From the NCBI GenBank assembly GCA_017654935.2, contig CM065700.1:50789427-50853426 (forward strand): 64,000 nt of DNA, written 5' to 3'. The position numbers and the translations under genes were made by a program. This stretch comes from Phymorhynchus buccinoides (taxonomy: Eukaryota > Mollusca > Gastropoda > Neogastropoda > Raphitomidae). Positions 22,481 through 34,715 of this stretch are shown here, one piece after another; position 1 is the stretch's first letter; each line of letters starts with the position of its first letter. The notes beneath the pieces are model-generated. The model made no database searches, was not told the origin of the DNA, and saw only the letters and a program-made list of their open reading frames with translations.

Positions 22481-23790
22481 AGATGCATCATGCTGTCACT
22501 ATGCTCGTAACTAAGAAATAGTTACACCCAACATGTCCACCTCCGGCTGGAGAAAATGTTTCCAAGAGTTTCTGGAACAAAGACAGGAGAATGGACCAGT
22601 AACTGAGTAACTTCAGTAAGGCAGAACGATAGTAGGTGACGGAAAGTAAGGGGAAAAGGCAGGAGAATGGGCCAGTAACTGAGTAAGGCAGAAAGACAGT
22701 AGGTGACGGAAAGTAAGGGAAAAAGGCAGGAGAATGGGCCAGTAACTGAGTAACTTCAGTAAGGCAGAAAGACAGTAGGTGACGGAAAGTAAGGGAAAAA
22801 GGCAGGAGAATAGGCCAGTAACTGAGTAACTTCAGTAAGGCAGAACGATAGTAGGTGACGGAAAGTAAGGGGAAAAGGCAGGAGAATGGGCCAGTAACTG
22901 AGTAACTGAGTATCTTCAGTAAGGCAAAATGATAGTAGGTGACGGAAAGTAAGGGGAAAAGGCAGGAGAATGGGCCAGTAACTGAGTAACTGAGTAACTT
23001 CAGTAAGGCAGAACGATAGTAGGTGACGGAAAGTAAGGGGAAAAGGCAGGAGAATGGGCCAGTAACTGAGTAACTTCAGTAAGGCAGAACGATAGTAGGT
23101 GACGGAAAGTAAGGGGAAAAGGCAGGAGAATGGGCCAGTAACTGAGTAACTGAGTATCTTCAGTAAGGCAAAACGATAGTAGGTGACGGAAAGTAAGGGG
23201 AAAAGGCAGGAGAATGGGCCAGTAACTGAGTAACTGAGTAACTTCAGTAAGGCAGAACGATAGTAGGTGACGGAAAGTAAGGGGAAAAGGCAGGAGAATG
23301 GGCCAGTAACTGAGTAACTTCAGTAAGGCAGAACGATAGTAGGTGACGGAAAGTAAGGGGAAAAGGCAGGAGAATGGGCCAGTAACTGAGTAACTTCAGT
23401 AAGGCAGAACGATAGTAGGTGACGGAAAGTAAGGGGAAAAGGCAGGAGAATGGGCCAGTAACTGAGTAACTGAGTATCTTCAGTAAGGCAGAACGATAGT
23501 AGGTGACGGAAAGTAAAGGAAAAAGGCAGGAGAATGGGCCAGTAACTGAGTAACTTCAGTAAGGCAGAAAGACAGTAGGTGACAGAAAGTAAGGGGAAAA
23601 GGCAGGAGAATGGGCCAGTAACTGAGTAACTTCAGTAAGGCAGAATGACAGTAGGTGACGGAAAGTAAGGGAAAAGGCACTTAGGCAGTCAAAGAGTGAT
23701 AGATTACAGGAAGAACTTACAAGCACAGACCTTCCATAAAGTGGAGGAACTATTTGTACGAAAGACAAACACACCCCTGTCTCCATGGGG
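22481..23790 (+). repeat. SINE-like dispersed repeat expanded into a ~76-bp array (about 15 copies)
   Basis: The flank at 22481-22570 and the tail at 23680-23790 match the single copy at 55013-55330 (AGATGC-TCATGCTG..., AACATGTCCA, later GTGGAGGAACTATTTGT). Between them a unit of 68-85 bases containing GAATGGGCCAGTAACTGAG and AGGTGACGGAAAGTAAGG repeats about 15 times. The LTR element inserted into the 5' part of this same repeat, since sequence before 18613 continues the match. Confidence 0.8.
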
Positions 23791-24079
23791 GCATAATTTC
23801 CTACAAAACTATTATAAGCCCATGCTAAATATCTGTGCCTTAAATCTTAATCTATGAATTTATTGTAAGTACTGTATGTGTTGTTGTATACAACATACTC
23901 ACAGGCAAACACATGTTTAAATACGAACTCACTTTGCCTGAAAGGACAGAAAAGACCTGTAGACAAAGAGGGGGTGAGATGGGGCAACACCCCTTTATTA
24001 GGACAGGATATAGTGGGAAACCCCATGCTTTATAGAATCAGTCTTCACAAAGCTGAAGTGGGGTACTCTAGTTTATGAA
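23791..24079. other. Unique AT-rich spacer
   Basis: No exon, RNA gene or element end is recognised on either strand. Confidence 0.5.
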
Positions 24080-24150
24080 AGAAGAAGAAGAAGAAGAAGA
24101 AGAAGAAGAAGAAGAAGAAGAAGAAGAAGAAGAAGAAGAAGAAGAAGAAG
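24080..24150. repeat. (GAA)n microsatellite
   Basis: About 24 uninterrupted AAG/GAA triplets, passing into AG-rich sequence. Confidence 0.95.
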
Positions 24151-24475
24151 AGAGAGCGAGAAAGAGAGACTCAGACTGAGTCAGAGAGAGGCAGACAGAT
24201 CACAGGTAGATAAGGACAGCTAGAGAAGAGATAGAGAGACCAGGGCTCCCAGGGACACCTATTTGGGGGTCTATGAAGTACTAAATTTCTAAAGGACCCT
24301 CTAAAAGAATGTGCAGGGGGTCCCAGGGATGCACTAGAAAAAAATTATTTTTAGCATTTGCAATGCCACTGGGACCCTCTATCCCGCCTCAAGGACCCTC
24401 TATAACTATAAGTGAAGGAGTCCCTGGGACCCCTTGTTTTGCGGGATGATTGGGAGCCCTGGAGACTAAGAAGTA

Positions 24476-24565
<90 letters not shown>

Positions 24566-24649
24566 CTCAGAGAGAGAGAGAGAGAGTGGAATTGCCTCCC
24601 TGAATCGGTTGCAGTGCTCAGCAGCATCTCTGACAACCCTTGAACTTTT
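24151..24649. repeat. AG-rich tract with (GA)n microsatellite
   Basis: (GA)n runs at about 24476-24563 and 24570-24587. Between 24240 and 24470 is unique sequence with short GGGACC repeats. No gene is seen. Confidence 0.8.
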
Positions 24650-24943
24650 TTTAATTTTTTTTAGTTGAAGCGAGGCTGCTACAGCACCATCTGTGACAAC
24701 CCTTGAAGCCAGGCTGCCACACCATCTCTCTGACAACCCTTGAAGCCAGGCAGCCACACCATCTATGACAACCCTTGAAGCCAGGCTGCCACACCATCTC
24801 TGACAACCCTTGAAGCCAGGCTGCCACACCATCTCTGATAACCCTTGAAGCGAGGCTGCTACAGCACCATCTGTGACAACCCTTGAAGCCAGGCTGCCAC
24901 ACCATCTCTGACAACCCTTGAAGCCAGGCAGCCACACCATCTA
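24650..24943. repeat. 33-38-bp minisatellite, left part (about 8 copies), split by a Tc1 element
   Basis: Units built on GACAACCCTTGAAGCCAGGC with either TGCTACAGCACCATCT (38) or TGCCACACCATCT (33-35) endings. The same array continues at 26577. Confidence 0.95.
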
Positions 24944-26576
24944 AGCTATCCACAAAAAGTTAAGGATCACTTGCAAACTAATTCATAACTTTCCAAATAA
25001 GAAAGCCAATGCGTTGAATTTTGGCCAACATTTAATTCAATGCTTTAGTGATAACGATACACAATTGCCTTCAATTTCGAGCAATCGTTTGGTCTGTACA
25101 TTTGATCAAAGTGGGTACGTATCGAAATTTGATTTCCCAAAGTCATTGAAATCACAAGACAGGGCATTCTGATGCTCCCAAAAGTTCAGTAATGCGTGTA
25201 TCCGCCATGGCTGTTCTGGCACTCGACGCAGCGAGTCCTCATGGAGTTGACCAGGGTGGTGAAGATCCTCTGTGGAAGCGCCTGCCACTCAGCCTGCAGC
25301 ATCTGGTAGAGGTGCTGGGCATCCCTGGGAGGGGGGTGGTTGCTCCTCACTTTGCGATCCAGCTCATCCCAGAGGTTCTCAATCGGGTTGAGGTCGGGAC
25401 TGCATGCTGGCCACTCCATTCTGTTGACTCCAGACTGCTGCAGGAAGTCGTTGACCACCCTTGCCCTGTGGGGGCGAGCGTTGTCATCCTGGTAGACAGC
25501 CGGCGGTCCCATCTGCTGCAGTGTAGGCACAGCCAGCGGTCGAAGGATCTCATCCCGGTATCGGAGGCCAGTCAGGTTACCCTGTACATGATACAAGGGT
25601 GTTCTGTGGTGAAGGCTGAAGGCCCCCCAGACCATTACAGAACCTCCACCAAAGGCCACCTTTTCTTGGACAGTGGCGTCAATAAAGCGTTCCCCTGGGC
25701 GCCTCCAGACCCTCAGTCGGCCGTCGTTGTGGTTCAGGGTGAAGCGTGATTCATCACTGAACAGGACCTGGGACCATTGCTGACGTGTCCACCTCACGTG
25801 ACGTCTGCAGAAGGCGCGGCGTGCTGCCCTATGGGCTGGAGTTAAGCGTGGCCGTACAGCTGGGCGACGAGAACGGAGGTTAAACCCATGAAGGCGGTTC
25901 CGTATGGTCTGCTGGCTGATGTTGATGTTAGTAGCCACCCTCAGCTGCCTTCGAATGATGCTGGAAGAGGCTGTTCTTGTCTGCAGGGCTTGTCGTTCAA
26001 TGAGACGATCTTCACGTGGAGTTGTCTTCTTCGGTCGACCAGATCTGCGTCTTTCATGGACCCTCCCAGTGGCTGTGAAGCGTTGAATCAGTCTGACAAT
26101 GACCGAGATGGACACCTGAAGTCGCCTGGCCACTTCTCGCTTGGGAACACCATCTTGGAACCATGCAACAGCTCGTCCCCTATCCAACTCGCTCAATTTT
26201 CGTCGTGGAGGCATTGTCAAATCAGGCCTAATACTGGTGGTATGTCTTCTTATAAAGCCAAGCAAGAGACAGCATCTCACACATAAACAGCAGTGCTTGC
26301 ACGTGCATAATGGTTTTTCCATCTGGCTTGTGCAATGTGTTCATGCAGAACGATCCAAAACAAGGTCCTTTTTCGCAAGTTTCCGCTTTTTCTTTTACTG
26401 CCAAGCTCAGTAATAGAGAATCACATGCAATGTTTCCACTAACACAACATCGCCCACTTACAGCTGAACAAGAATTCATAACAATTTGGTTTGACTGAGA
26501 AAAAAATAACAGGAGCGAACGGAGTTTATTGCGCACCTGTTTTCTCATAGTGATCCTTAACTTTTTGTGAGTAGTG
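24944..26576 (-). mobile_element. Tc1-like transposon, apparently complete, 1633 bp
   Basis: The element interrupts a repeat unit that elsewhere reads CCATCTATGACAACCC. Here CCATC-TA is followed by the element and then TA-TGACAACCC, so the TA target is duplicated (24942-24943 and 26577-26578). The ends are inverted repeats of about 27 bases, with the inner 20 (CACAAAAAGTTAAGGATCAC) identical. It carries one uninterrupted transposase gene on the minus strand. Intact ORF, intact ends and a clean target duplication suggest recent transposition; activity itself cannot be judged. Confidence 0.95.
25186..26214 (-). CDS. Tc1/mariner-family transposase (DD34E), full length
   Basis: 342 codons from the ATG at 26214 (MPPRRKLSELDRGRAVAW) to the stop at 25186. 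The open frame extends 36 codons upstream, but the family normally starts at MPPRRK. Residues ~5-60 form the paired-like helix-turn-helix (GRAVAWFQDG, VARRLQVS), followed by RRSGRPKKTTPRED, a GRPK AT-hook-like linker and nuclear-localisation region, and a second helix-turn-helix. The catalytic triad is visible: D in LFSDESRF, D in YQDDNARPH, and E in DLNPIENLWDEL, with 34 residues between the last two. A Gly-rich GGGSVMVWGAF box lies between the Asp motifs. It cuts and pastes DNA at TA sites. No stop or frameshift. Confidence 0.95.
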   Translation of the reverse strand: MPPRRKLSELDRGRAVAWFQDGVPKREVARRLQVSISVIVRLIQRFTATGRVHERRRSGRPKKTTPREDRLIERQALQTRTASSSIIRRQLRVATNINISQQTIRNRLHGFNLRSRRPAVRPRLTPAHRAARRAFCRRHVRWTRQQWSQVLFSDESRFTLNHNDGRLRVWRRPGERFIDATVQEKVAFGGGSVMVWGAFSLHHRTPLYHVQGNLTGLRYRDEILRPLAVPTLQQMGPPAVYQDDNARPHRARVVNDFLQQSGVNRMEWPACSPDLNPIENLWDELDRKVRSNHPPPRDAQHLYQMLQAEWQALPQRIFTTLVNSMRTRCVECQNSHGGYTHY

Positions 26577-28615
26577 TATGACAACCCTTGAAGCCAGGCT
26601 GCCACACCATCTCTGACAACCCTTGAAGCGAGGCTGCCACACCATCTCTGACAACCCTTGAAGCCAGGCTGCTACAGCACCATCTCTGACAACCCTTGAA
26701 GCCAGGCTGCCACACCATCTCTGACAACCCTTGAAGCCAGGCTGCTACAGCACCATCTCTGACAACCCTTGAAGCGAGGCTGCAACAGCACCATCTCTGA
26801 CAACCCTTGAAGCCAGGCTGCTACAGCACCATCTCTGACAACCCTTGAAGCCAGGCTGCTACAGCACCATCTCTGACAACCCTTGAAGCGAGGCTGCAAC
26901 AGCACCATCTCTGACAACCCTTGAAGCCAGGCTGCTACACACCATCTCTGACAACCCTTGAAGCCAGGCTGCTACAGCACCATCTCTGACAACCCTTGAA
27001 GCCAGGCTGCTACAGCACCATCTCTGACAACCCTTGAAGCCAGGCTGCTACAGCACCTTCTCTGACAACCCTTGAAGCCAGGCTGCTACAGCACCATCTC
27101 TGACAACCCTTGAAGCGAGGCTGCTACACCATCTCTGACAACCCTTGAAGCGAGGCTGCTACAGCACCATCTCTGACAACCCTTGAAGCCAGGCTGCTAC
27201 AGCACCATCTCTGACAACCCTTGAAGCCAGGCTGCTACAGCACCATCTCTGACAACCCTTGAAGCCAGGCTGCTACAGCACCATCTCTGACAACCCTTGA
27301 AGCCAGGCTGCTACAGCACCATCTCTGACAACCCTTGAAGCCAGGCTGCTACAGCACCATCTCTGACAACCCTTGAAGCCAGGCTGCTACAGCACCATCT
27401 CTGACAACCCTTGAAGCCAGGCTGCTACAGCACCATCTCTGACAACCCTTGAAGCCAGGCTGCTACAGCACCATCTCTGACAACCCTTGAAGCGAGGCTG
27501 CAACAGCACCATCTCTGACAACCCTTGAAGCCAGGCTGCTACAGCACCATCTCTGACAACCCTTGAAGCCAGGCTGCTACAGCACCATCTCTGACAACCC
27601 TTGAAGTGAGGCTGCTACAGCACCATCTATGACAACCCTTGAAGCCAGGCTGCTACAGCACCATCTCTGACAACCCTTGAAGTGAGGCTGCTACAGCACC
27701 ATCTCTGACAACCCTTGAAGTGAGGCTGCTACAGCACCATCTCTGACAACCCTTGAAGCCAGGCTGCTACAGCACCATCTATGACAACCCTTGAAGTGAG
27801 GCTGCTACAGCACCATCTATGACAACCCTTGAAGTGAGGCTGCTACAGCACCATCTCTGACAACCCTTGAAGTGAGGCTGCTACAGCACCATCTCTGACA
27901 ACCCTTGAAGTGAGGCTGCTACAGCACCATCTATGACAACCCTTGAAGTGAGGCTGCTACAGCACCATCTCTGACAACCCTTGAAGTGAGGCTGCTACAG
28001 CACCATCTATGACAACCCTTGAAGCCAGGCTGCTACAGCACCATCTCTGACAACCCTTGAAGCCAGGCTGCAACAGCACCATCTCTGACAACCCTTGAAG
28101 TGAGGCTGCTACAGCACCATCACTGACAACCCTTGAAGCCAGGCTGCTACAGCACCATCTCTGACAACCCTTGAAGCCAGGCTGCTACAGCACCATCTCT
28201 GACAACCCTTGAAGCGAGGCTGCTACACCATCTATGACAACCCTTGAAGTGAGGCTGCTACAGCACCATCTCTGACAACCCTTGAAGCCAGGCTGCTACA
28301 GCACCATCTATGACAACCCTTGAAGCCAGGCTGCTACAGCACCATCTCTGACAACCCTTGAAGCCAGGCTGCTACAGCACCATCTCTGACAACCCTTGAA
28401 GTGAGGCTGCTACAGCACCATCTATGACAACCCTTGAAGCCAGGCTGCTACAGCACCATCTCTGACAACCCTTGAAGCCAGGCTGCTACAGCACCATCTC
28501 TGACAACCCTTGAAGCCAGGCTGCTACAGCACCATCTATGACAACCCTTGAAGTGAGGCTGCTACAGCACCATCTCTGACAACCCTTGAAGCCAGGCTGC
28601 CACACCATCTCAGTT
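26577..28615. repeat. 38-bp minisatellite, right part (about 54 copies)
   Basis: Continuation of the array at 24650-24943. Variants: AAGCC/AAGCG/AAGTG before AGGCTGC, and ATCTCTGAC/ATCTATGAC. The AAGTG form is confined to copies after about 27600, showing local spread. Confidence 0.96.
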
Positions 28616-28892
28616 CCTGAACGAGGGCCAGCACCAGCAGGGCTCTCGGCCACAAATCTCCAGCAATGAAAACCTCCCCCCCCCCCCCCCCCCCCCATCA
28701 TTGATGCAGCATCATGCTGGGACCTGATCAGCGGGACCTGTCTTGCTGGGTCACCCCCCAAAAAACACCAAAAAAAGTTTTATGAAAAACCGCTATGGAT
28801 ATGGATATGGATTTTTTTATTCCCGGACTGGATTTTCTGCCTTTGTGAATACTACTTGTTTTTCTCTTCTCCTCTTTTTCTTTATCTGGTCA
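28616..28892. other. Unique spacer with poly-C tract
   Basis: A poly-C run at about 28676-28696. (TATGGA)n occurs near 28792-28812. No gene is recognised. Confidence 0.5.
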
Positions 28893-29013
28893 CATCTCCA
28901 AAGTGTGTACAGTTATTTCTATATAAAGAAGTTGGTCACAACCAAAAAAGAAGGAGAAAGTGACATGCTTTCTCAGTTAGGATGGCCCACACTTGAGCAC
29001 CGCAGAAAGTCTA
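28893..29013 (+). mobile_element. LINE reverse-transcriptase fragment, C-terminal
   Basis: The frame around 28940-29010 reads SDMLSQLGWPTLEHRRKSK. The MLxxLGWPTLExRR block is a standard motif near the C-terminus of many animal LINE ORF2 proteins. The remnant runs into (GA)n at 29022. Upstream sequence is too decayed to delimit. Confidence 0.6.
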
Positions 29014-29122
<109 letters not shown>

Positions 29123-29324
29123 TCCTGTACCTATGAAGTCTGCTTTCTTGATCGTGCTCTCGATCAAAGGAAACAGCTGCTCAAAGCTGCTTCTTGTGAC
29201 TTCACACATTTTTGCACAGTTCTTTTACAAATCAAACTCTTTTACTCAGTGCACTGAAATTGACAGCACCATGCATAGTCTGTGACCGCATGTGTATTTC
29301 ACGAGGTGCAGTTGTAAACAATTT

Positions 29325-29690
29325 ACTGATTGGCTATAATGCTGTGAAGTTAAAAACACGAACTCAATTATCAATATTTCATTTTCTTTAAATCTAGAAA
29401 GCTCAACAAATATTTATGTTATTTGTAGTGTAAATGAATGATGCTATTGTTCTGATTTATGTGTAAACATTTACGTAATATGATCCATGTTCTTTTTTAT
29501 GTTAATCAGCCAATAGGTGTTTTCCAGGTAATCTTTTTTACTTGTAGCTTTCAACCAATCAGCGGATTGCTGACATGTGGAAGCAAGGTGTGTTTAGACA
29601 TGGCGGATAGTGGGACTCCAAAGCGTTCTTGACAACTACTACTTTGGTGCTAAAAATCGTCCTCCTTGTGACTTGCATTACTAACTACTA
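29325..29690 (+). promoter_or_regulatory. Candidate promoter and 5' UTR of the secreted-protein gene
   Basis: CCAAT boxes at 29510-29514 (AGCCAATAGG) and 29555-29559 (AACCAATCAGC, the full NF-Y type) and an inverted ATTGG at 29329-29333 stand 130-360 bases before the ATG at 29691. No good TATA box is placed. A CpG-poor, NF-Y-driven promoter is inferred from position only. Confidence 0.4.
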
Positions 29691-29769
29691 ATGATGGGGC
29701 CCAAAATGATTGCTTTCTTTTGTCTCCAGTTAATGCTGCTTTATACCGGTGTGCTTGCACAAGCTCCAG
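29691..29769 (+). CDS. Secreted-protein gene, exon 1 (signal peptide)
   Basis: ATG at 29691, with further in-frame Mets at codons 2 and 6. It reads MMGPKM then a hydrophobic core (IAFFCLQLMLLYTGVLA) and a likely cleavage site before or at AQAP. This is a classic signal peptide with a Lys-containing N-region. The donor is CAG/GTAACT at 29770. The exon ends with one base (G) of a split codon, matched by the AT that starts exon 2 (Asp). The protein is therefore predicted to enter the secretory pathway. I do not recognise the family. Confidence 0.75.
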
Positions 29770-29866
29770 GTAACTGAAATAGTTTAAAACAATCAACAGA
29801 AAGTAGAATATGAATCTAAACTAGTCTCAACACATCTCGCGGGGATGGTTAACATTCTACCTGCAT

Positions 29867-30599
<733 letters not shown>

Positions 30600-30850
30600 T
30601 GGGGGAGGTTTTATACTGATGACCCCTGAGTGGCTGATGACCCCTGAGTGGGGCCACCATCCGCAGCAGGTGCAGCAGGTGGGTGTCTGTTGAGTAACTT
30701 CCAGACTCTGGCTGTGAAACTCTTTGGAGTTCTAGCCTCCACTGCTGATGCTGGCAGGTCATTCCACTCCTTGATTATTAATGAAAAAATGGAGCTTTGA
30801 GTTTGACGGTACTGCGTCTGACACTGGGGGATGAGGAGCTGTTGCAAGTG
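30600..30850 (-). mobile_element. LINE fragment, C-terminal end
   Basis: The minus-strand frame reads CQTQYRQTQSSIFSLIIKEWN followed by DLPASAVEA and KSFTARVWKLL. The pattern FxxxxIxEWNxLPxxxVxAxTxxSFxxRV is the usual C-terminal tail of animal LINE ORF2 proteins. Not the same family as the copies at 9140 and 48060. Confidence 0.65.
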
Positions 30851-31084
30851 ACGCCTAGTTTAATTATTATGCATCAATTTCAATATACATTGTATGTGTG
30901 TGTACCATCAGAGAATGGAGCACCCTACACCCAGAAGCCATCCAGGCCCCTTCTGCCAAAGCCTTCTTTGGAAGGCTGCTTGCAGAGCACTAAGCAAACA
31001 TCAGACCCTGGGGTAGGCAGTGGTTGGGCCGGCATCATGCTGGGCACCGCTGAACAGTCCTTGTCTGGCCGGTTGTCTGGCTGT

Positions 31085-31103
31085 CTACCCACCCTATCTT
31101 TCT

Positions 31104-31190
<87 letters not shown>
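31085..31190. repeat. (CT)n microsatellite
   Basis: About 40 CT dinucleotides in intron 1. Confidence 0.95.
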
Positions 31191-31589
31191 TTTTTGTTTT
31201 TTTCTCTTCTTTGACCTCTTCGCCCTTTTCAGTTGCAATAATGTGCAACAAAGAACCAACTACATGACAAGTGTAAAGTGACGTTATTTTATTCACAAGA
31301 GACAAAACAAAACTACTGGATATTGTAGTAATGGTCAAAAATGACTTAAGCGACTAAATGGAAGAAGAAGAAGAAATGTTATGTGTCAGGATCATCAACA
31401 GACATGCGGAGAATATCTGCAAAAAGAAACCTGAAGAGCTTTAACTGCTGAACCAATGAAGATGAAATTTGGTTTGGCCAACAAAGTATGATGATCTTTA
31501 TATCAGTTTGCCCAAATGACAAGCCAAAATGATAAAGGTCATAGTTTAGATCCAGAACATTGAAAAGAGCACTCTCCCCTTGGGGATAC

Positions 31590-31775
31590 CAGGGGGTTCT
31601 TTCATAAAAATAGTTTACCCACCTTCTGGAAGTTCTGTGCTTGTAACTTCCTCTATCTGCCACTCTTTTTTTCTCTTCCTTTTCTCTTTGCTTTCTATCA
31701 TCTACTGTATTTCTGACTTATTGGCCCATTATTTTCTGCCTTGTTTTAAAAAAAATCTACCAAATACCTTTTCTC
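31590..31775 (-). repeat. SINE-like dispersed repeat, single copy, minus orientation
   Basis: The reverse complement contains CTTCCAGAAGGTGGGTAAAC, ACAGTAGATGATAGAAAGC and AATGGGCCAATAAG in the same order as the copies at 22481-23790, 52603-53215 and 55013-55330. It is followed on plus by a segment (31815-31900) shared with 51450-51510. Confidence 0.65.
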
Positions 31776-32113
31776 CTTTGAACTCCTCCGGAATCAGAAT
31801 GTGTCGGCTGTACGCAGTGGGGAGACCAGTGAAAACTGAAAAACGGACACATATGTACCTTAGCCATTGTGGCCATATGGCCTGGGATTGGGAACGCAGA
31901 AGAAGAAGAAAAGAGCACTAGTTAGCCATTTAAGCCAAACCACAGGTCAGGTCAGGTCAGAGAATGAGGACAACTAGGCCTCGCGGCCTCTTAATGTACT
32001 GCTAATGAATAGTACATGTACTATTATTGCTGCTGCTCTTCGCTTCCTAAATAAAATTCAGTTAGATTCTCAAATGATTCAAACATAAGCATCTCTGTGC
32101 TATATTTTTACAG

Positions 32114-32277
32114 ATGTTGGGAGAATTTTCATAGGAACCCAAGGGAACCGTTCAGATCCCACAGCCTACACGTTCAATGGAAATGCCATAGGTCTGGCCG
32201 GCCTATCCGGCTTATCCATCCCCTTCGCTGCTGTTGTCTTCCAGGCAGACGGCACTGAAGGCAGCAAAACCAGTGAG
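32114..32277 (+). CDS. Secreted-protein gene, exon 2
   Basis: A TATATTTTTACAG acceptor precedes 164 bases, which with the G from exon 1 make 55 codons. They begin DVGRIFIGTQGNRSDP and run through IGLAGLSGLSIPFAAVVF to GTEGSKTSE. The donor is GAG/GTAACA (phase 0). The sequence looks like the start of an extracellular beta-rich domain; no family is recognised. The last 32 bases and the donor are the seed of the 89-bp array that follows. Confidence 0.8.
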
Positions 32278-34190
32278 GTAACATGACACATTTATCTCCA
32301 GAATTAGTAAGACAGTTAATAGCATTGTCATTGTCAGACGGCACTGAAGGCAGCAAAACCAGTGAGGTAACATGACACATTTATCTCCAGAATTAGTAAG
32401 AAAGTTAATAGCATTGTCATTGTCAGACGGCACTGAAGGCAGCAAAACCAGTGAGGTAACATGACACATTTATCTCCAGAATTAGTAAGACAGTTAATAG
32501 CATTGTCATTGTCAGACGGCACTGAAGGCAGCAAAACCAATGTGGTAACATGACACATTTATCTCCAGAATTAGTAAGACAGTTAATAGCATTGTCATTG
32601 TCAGACGGCACTGAAGGCAGCAAAACCAGTGAGGTAACATGACACATTTATCTCCAGAATTAGTAAGACAGTTAATAGCAGTGTCATTGTCAGACGGCAC
32701 TGAAGGCAGCAAAACCAATGTGGTAACATGACACATTTATCTCCAGAATTAGTAAGACAGTTAATAGCATTGTCATTGTCAGACGGCACTGAAGGCAGCA
32801 AAACCAGTGAGGTAACATGACACATTTATCTCCAGAATTAGTAAGACAGTTAATAGCATTGTCATTGTCAGACGGCACTGAAGGCAGCAAAACCAGTGAG
32901 GTAACATGACACATTTATCTCCAGAATTAGTAAGACAGTTAATAGCATTGTCATTGTCAGACGGCACTGAAGGCAGCAAAACCAGTGAGGTAACATGACA
33001 CATTTATCTCCAGAATTAGTAAGACAGTTAATAGCATTGTCATTGTCAGACGGCACTGAAGGCAGCAAAACCAATGTGGTAACATGACACATTTATCTCC
33101 AGAATTAGTAAGACAGTTAATAGCATTGTCATTGTCAGACGGCACTGAAGGCAGCAAAACCAGTGAGGTAACATGACACATTTATCTCCAGAATTAGTAA
33201 GACAGTTAATAGCATTGTCATTGTCAGACGGCACTGAAGGCAGCAAAACCAGTGAGGTAACATGACACATTTATCTCCAGAATTAGTAAGACAGTTAATA
33301 GCAGTGTCATTGTCAGACGGCACTGAAGGCAGCAAAACCAATGTGGTAACATGACACATTTATCTCCAGAATTAGTAAGACAGTTAATAGCATTGTCATT
33401 GTCAGACGGCACTGAAGGCAGCAAAACCAATGTGGTAACATGACACATTTATCTCCAGAATTAGTAAGACAGTTAATAGCATTGTCATTGTCAGACGGCA
33501 CTGAAGGCAGCAAAACCAGTGAGGTAACATGACACATTTATCTCCAGAATTAGTAAGACAGTTAATAGCATTGTCATTGTCAGACGGCACTGAAGGCAGC
33601 AAAACCAGTGAGGTAACATGACACATTTATCTCCAGAATTAGTAAGACAGTTAATAGCATTGTCATTGTCAGACGGCACTGAAGGCAGCAAAACCAGTGA
33701 GGTAACATGACACATTTATCTCCAGAATTAGTAAGACAGTTAATAGCATTGTCATTGTCAGACGGCACTGAAGGCAGCAAAACCAATGTGGTAACATGAC
33801 ACATTTATCTCCAGAATTAGTAAGACAGTTAATAGCATTGTCATTGTCAGACGGCACTGAAGGCAGCAAAACCAGTGAGGTAACATGACACATTTATCTC
33901 CAGAATTAGTAAGACAGTTAATAGCATTGTCATTGTCAGACGGCACTGAAGGCAGCAAAACCAGTGAGGTAACATGACACATTTATCTCCAGAATTAGTA
34001 AGACAGTTAATAGCAGTGTCATTGTCAGACGGCACTGAAGGCAGCAAAACCAATGTGGTAACATGACACATTTATCTCCAGAATTAGTAAGACAGTTAAT
34101 AGCATTGTCATTGTCAGACGGCACTGAAGGCAGCAAAACCAATGTGGTAACATGACACATTTATCTCCAGAATTAGTAAGACAGTTAGTG
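32246..34190. repeat. 89-bp minisatellite carrying the exon 2 end and donor, about 22 copies
   Basis: Each 89-base unit contains the last exon 2 bases (GGCACTGAAGGCAGCAAAACC), a GGTAACATGAC donor region and intron sequence. Two unit types occur (CCAGTGAGGTAAC and CCAATGTGGTAAC). The order of types in copies 7-14 is repeated in 15-22, so there is an 8-unit (712-bp) higher-order repeat; the marker GCAGTGTC lies at 33301 and 34013. Confidence 0.97.
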
Positions 34191-34605
34191 GCAATGTGGT
34201 GAACTTGTGTAGCAGTTCAGGTGGTTTAATTTTGATGGCATGTGAAAATGATGTCCTGAAATTTATCAAACTCCCTAACATTACTTCTAAGATTAAAAAA
34301 AAATGGAATGAGTTTTATGAATGAATAATTAATGTACATGAGCAATTTTTTCTTTGCCAGCAAATGCTCTGTGTGTGTATGTGTACATGTGCGCATGTGT
34401 GTGTGTGCATCCTGTGTGTGTGTGCATATTTATGTGTTTTAGGGATGTGTACACATATGTGTGTCATTGAGTGTGTGTATGTGTGTTGTGGAGATGGGTG
34501 TCTGTGTGTATTTTCTGTCCTGAATTGATCAGATTTTGATCTATGTTACTGTCAGTAGCATCTGAAATATCTCTATTGTTATTATGATGCTGATGATATT
34601 CCCAG
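34191..34605. other. Intron 2 remainder, TG-rich
   Basis: Unique sequence with an interrupted (TG)n region at about 34370-34510. Nothing else is seen before the exon 3 acceptor. Confidence 0.6.
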
Positions 34606-34715
34606 ATTAATGTGAGCTGCACCAATGAGTTTGACGGAGCCACCGGCTACACTCAGCTTGACTTTGTCCCAACGAATCTCCCTGCTGCTGCCGCTGAAGG
34701 AAATGTTCCTTTTAG
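34606..34715 (+). CDS. Secreted-protein gene, exon 3
   Basis: A GATGATATTCCCAG acceptor precedes 110 bases (36 codons + 2) reading INVSCTNEFDGATGYTQLDF and later NVPF, followed by a GTGTGA donor. The phase 0 start fits exon 2. NVSC is a possible N-glycosylation sequon next to a Cys, in keeping with an extracellular protein. Two bases (AG) are carried into exon 4. Confidence 0.78.

Noticed and set aside
25192..26605. Plus-strand and alternative-frame ORFs over the Tc1 element
   Set aside because: Shadows of the minus-strand transposase, which has all family motifs.
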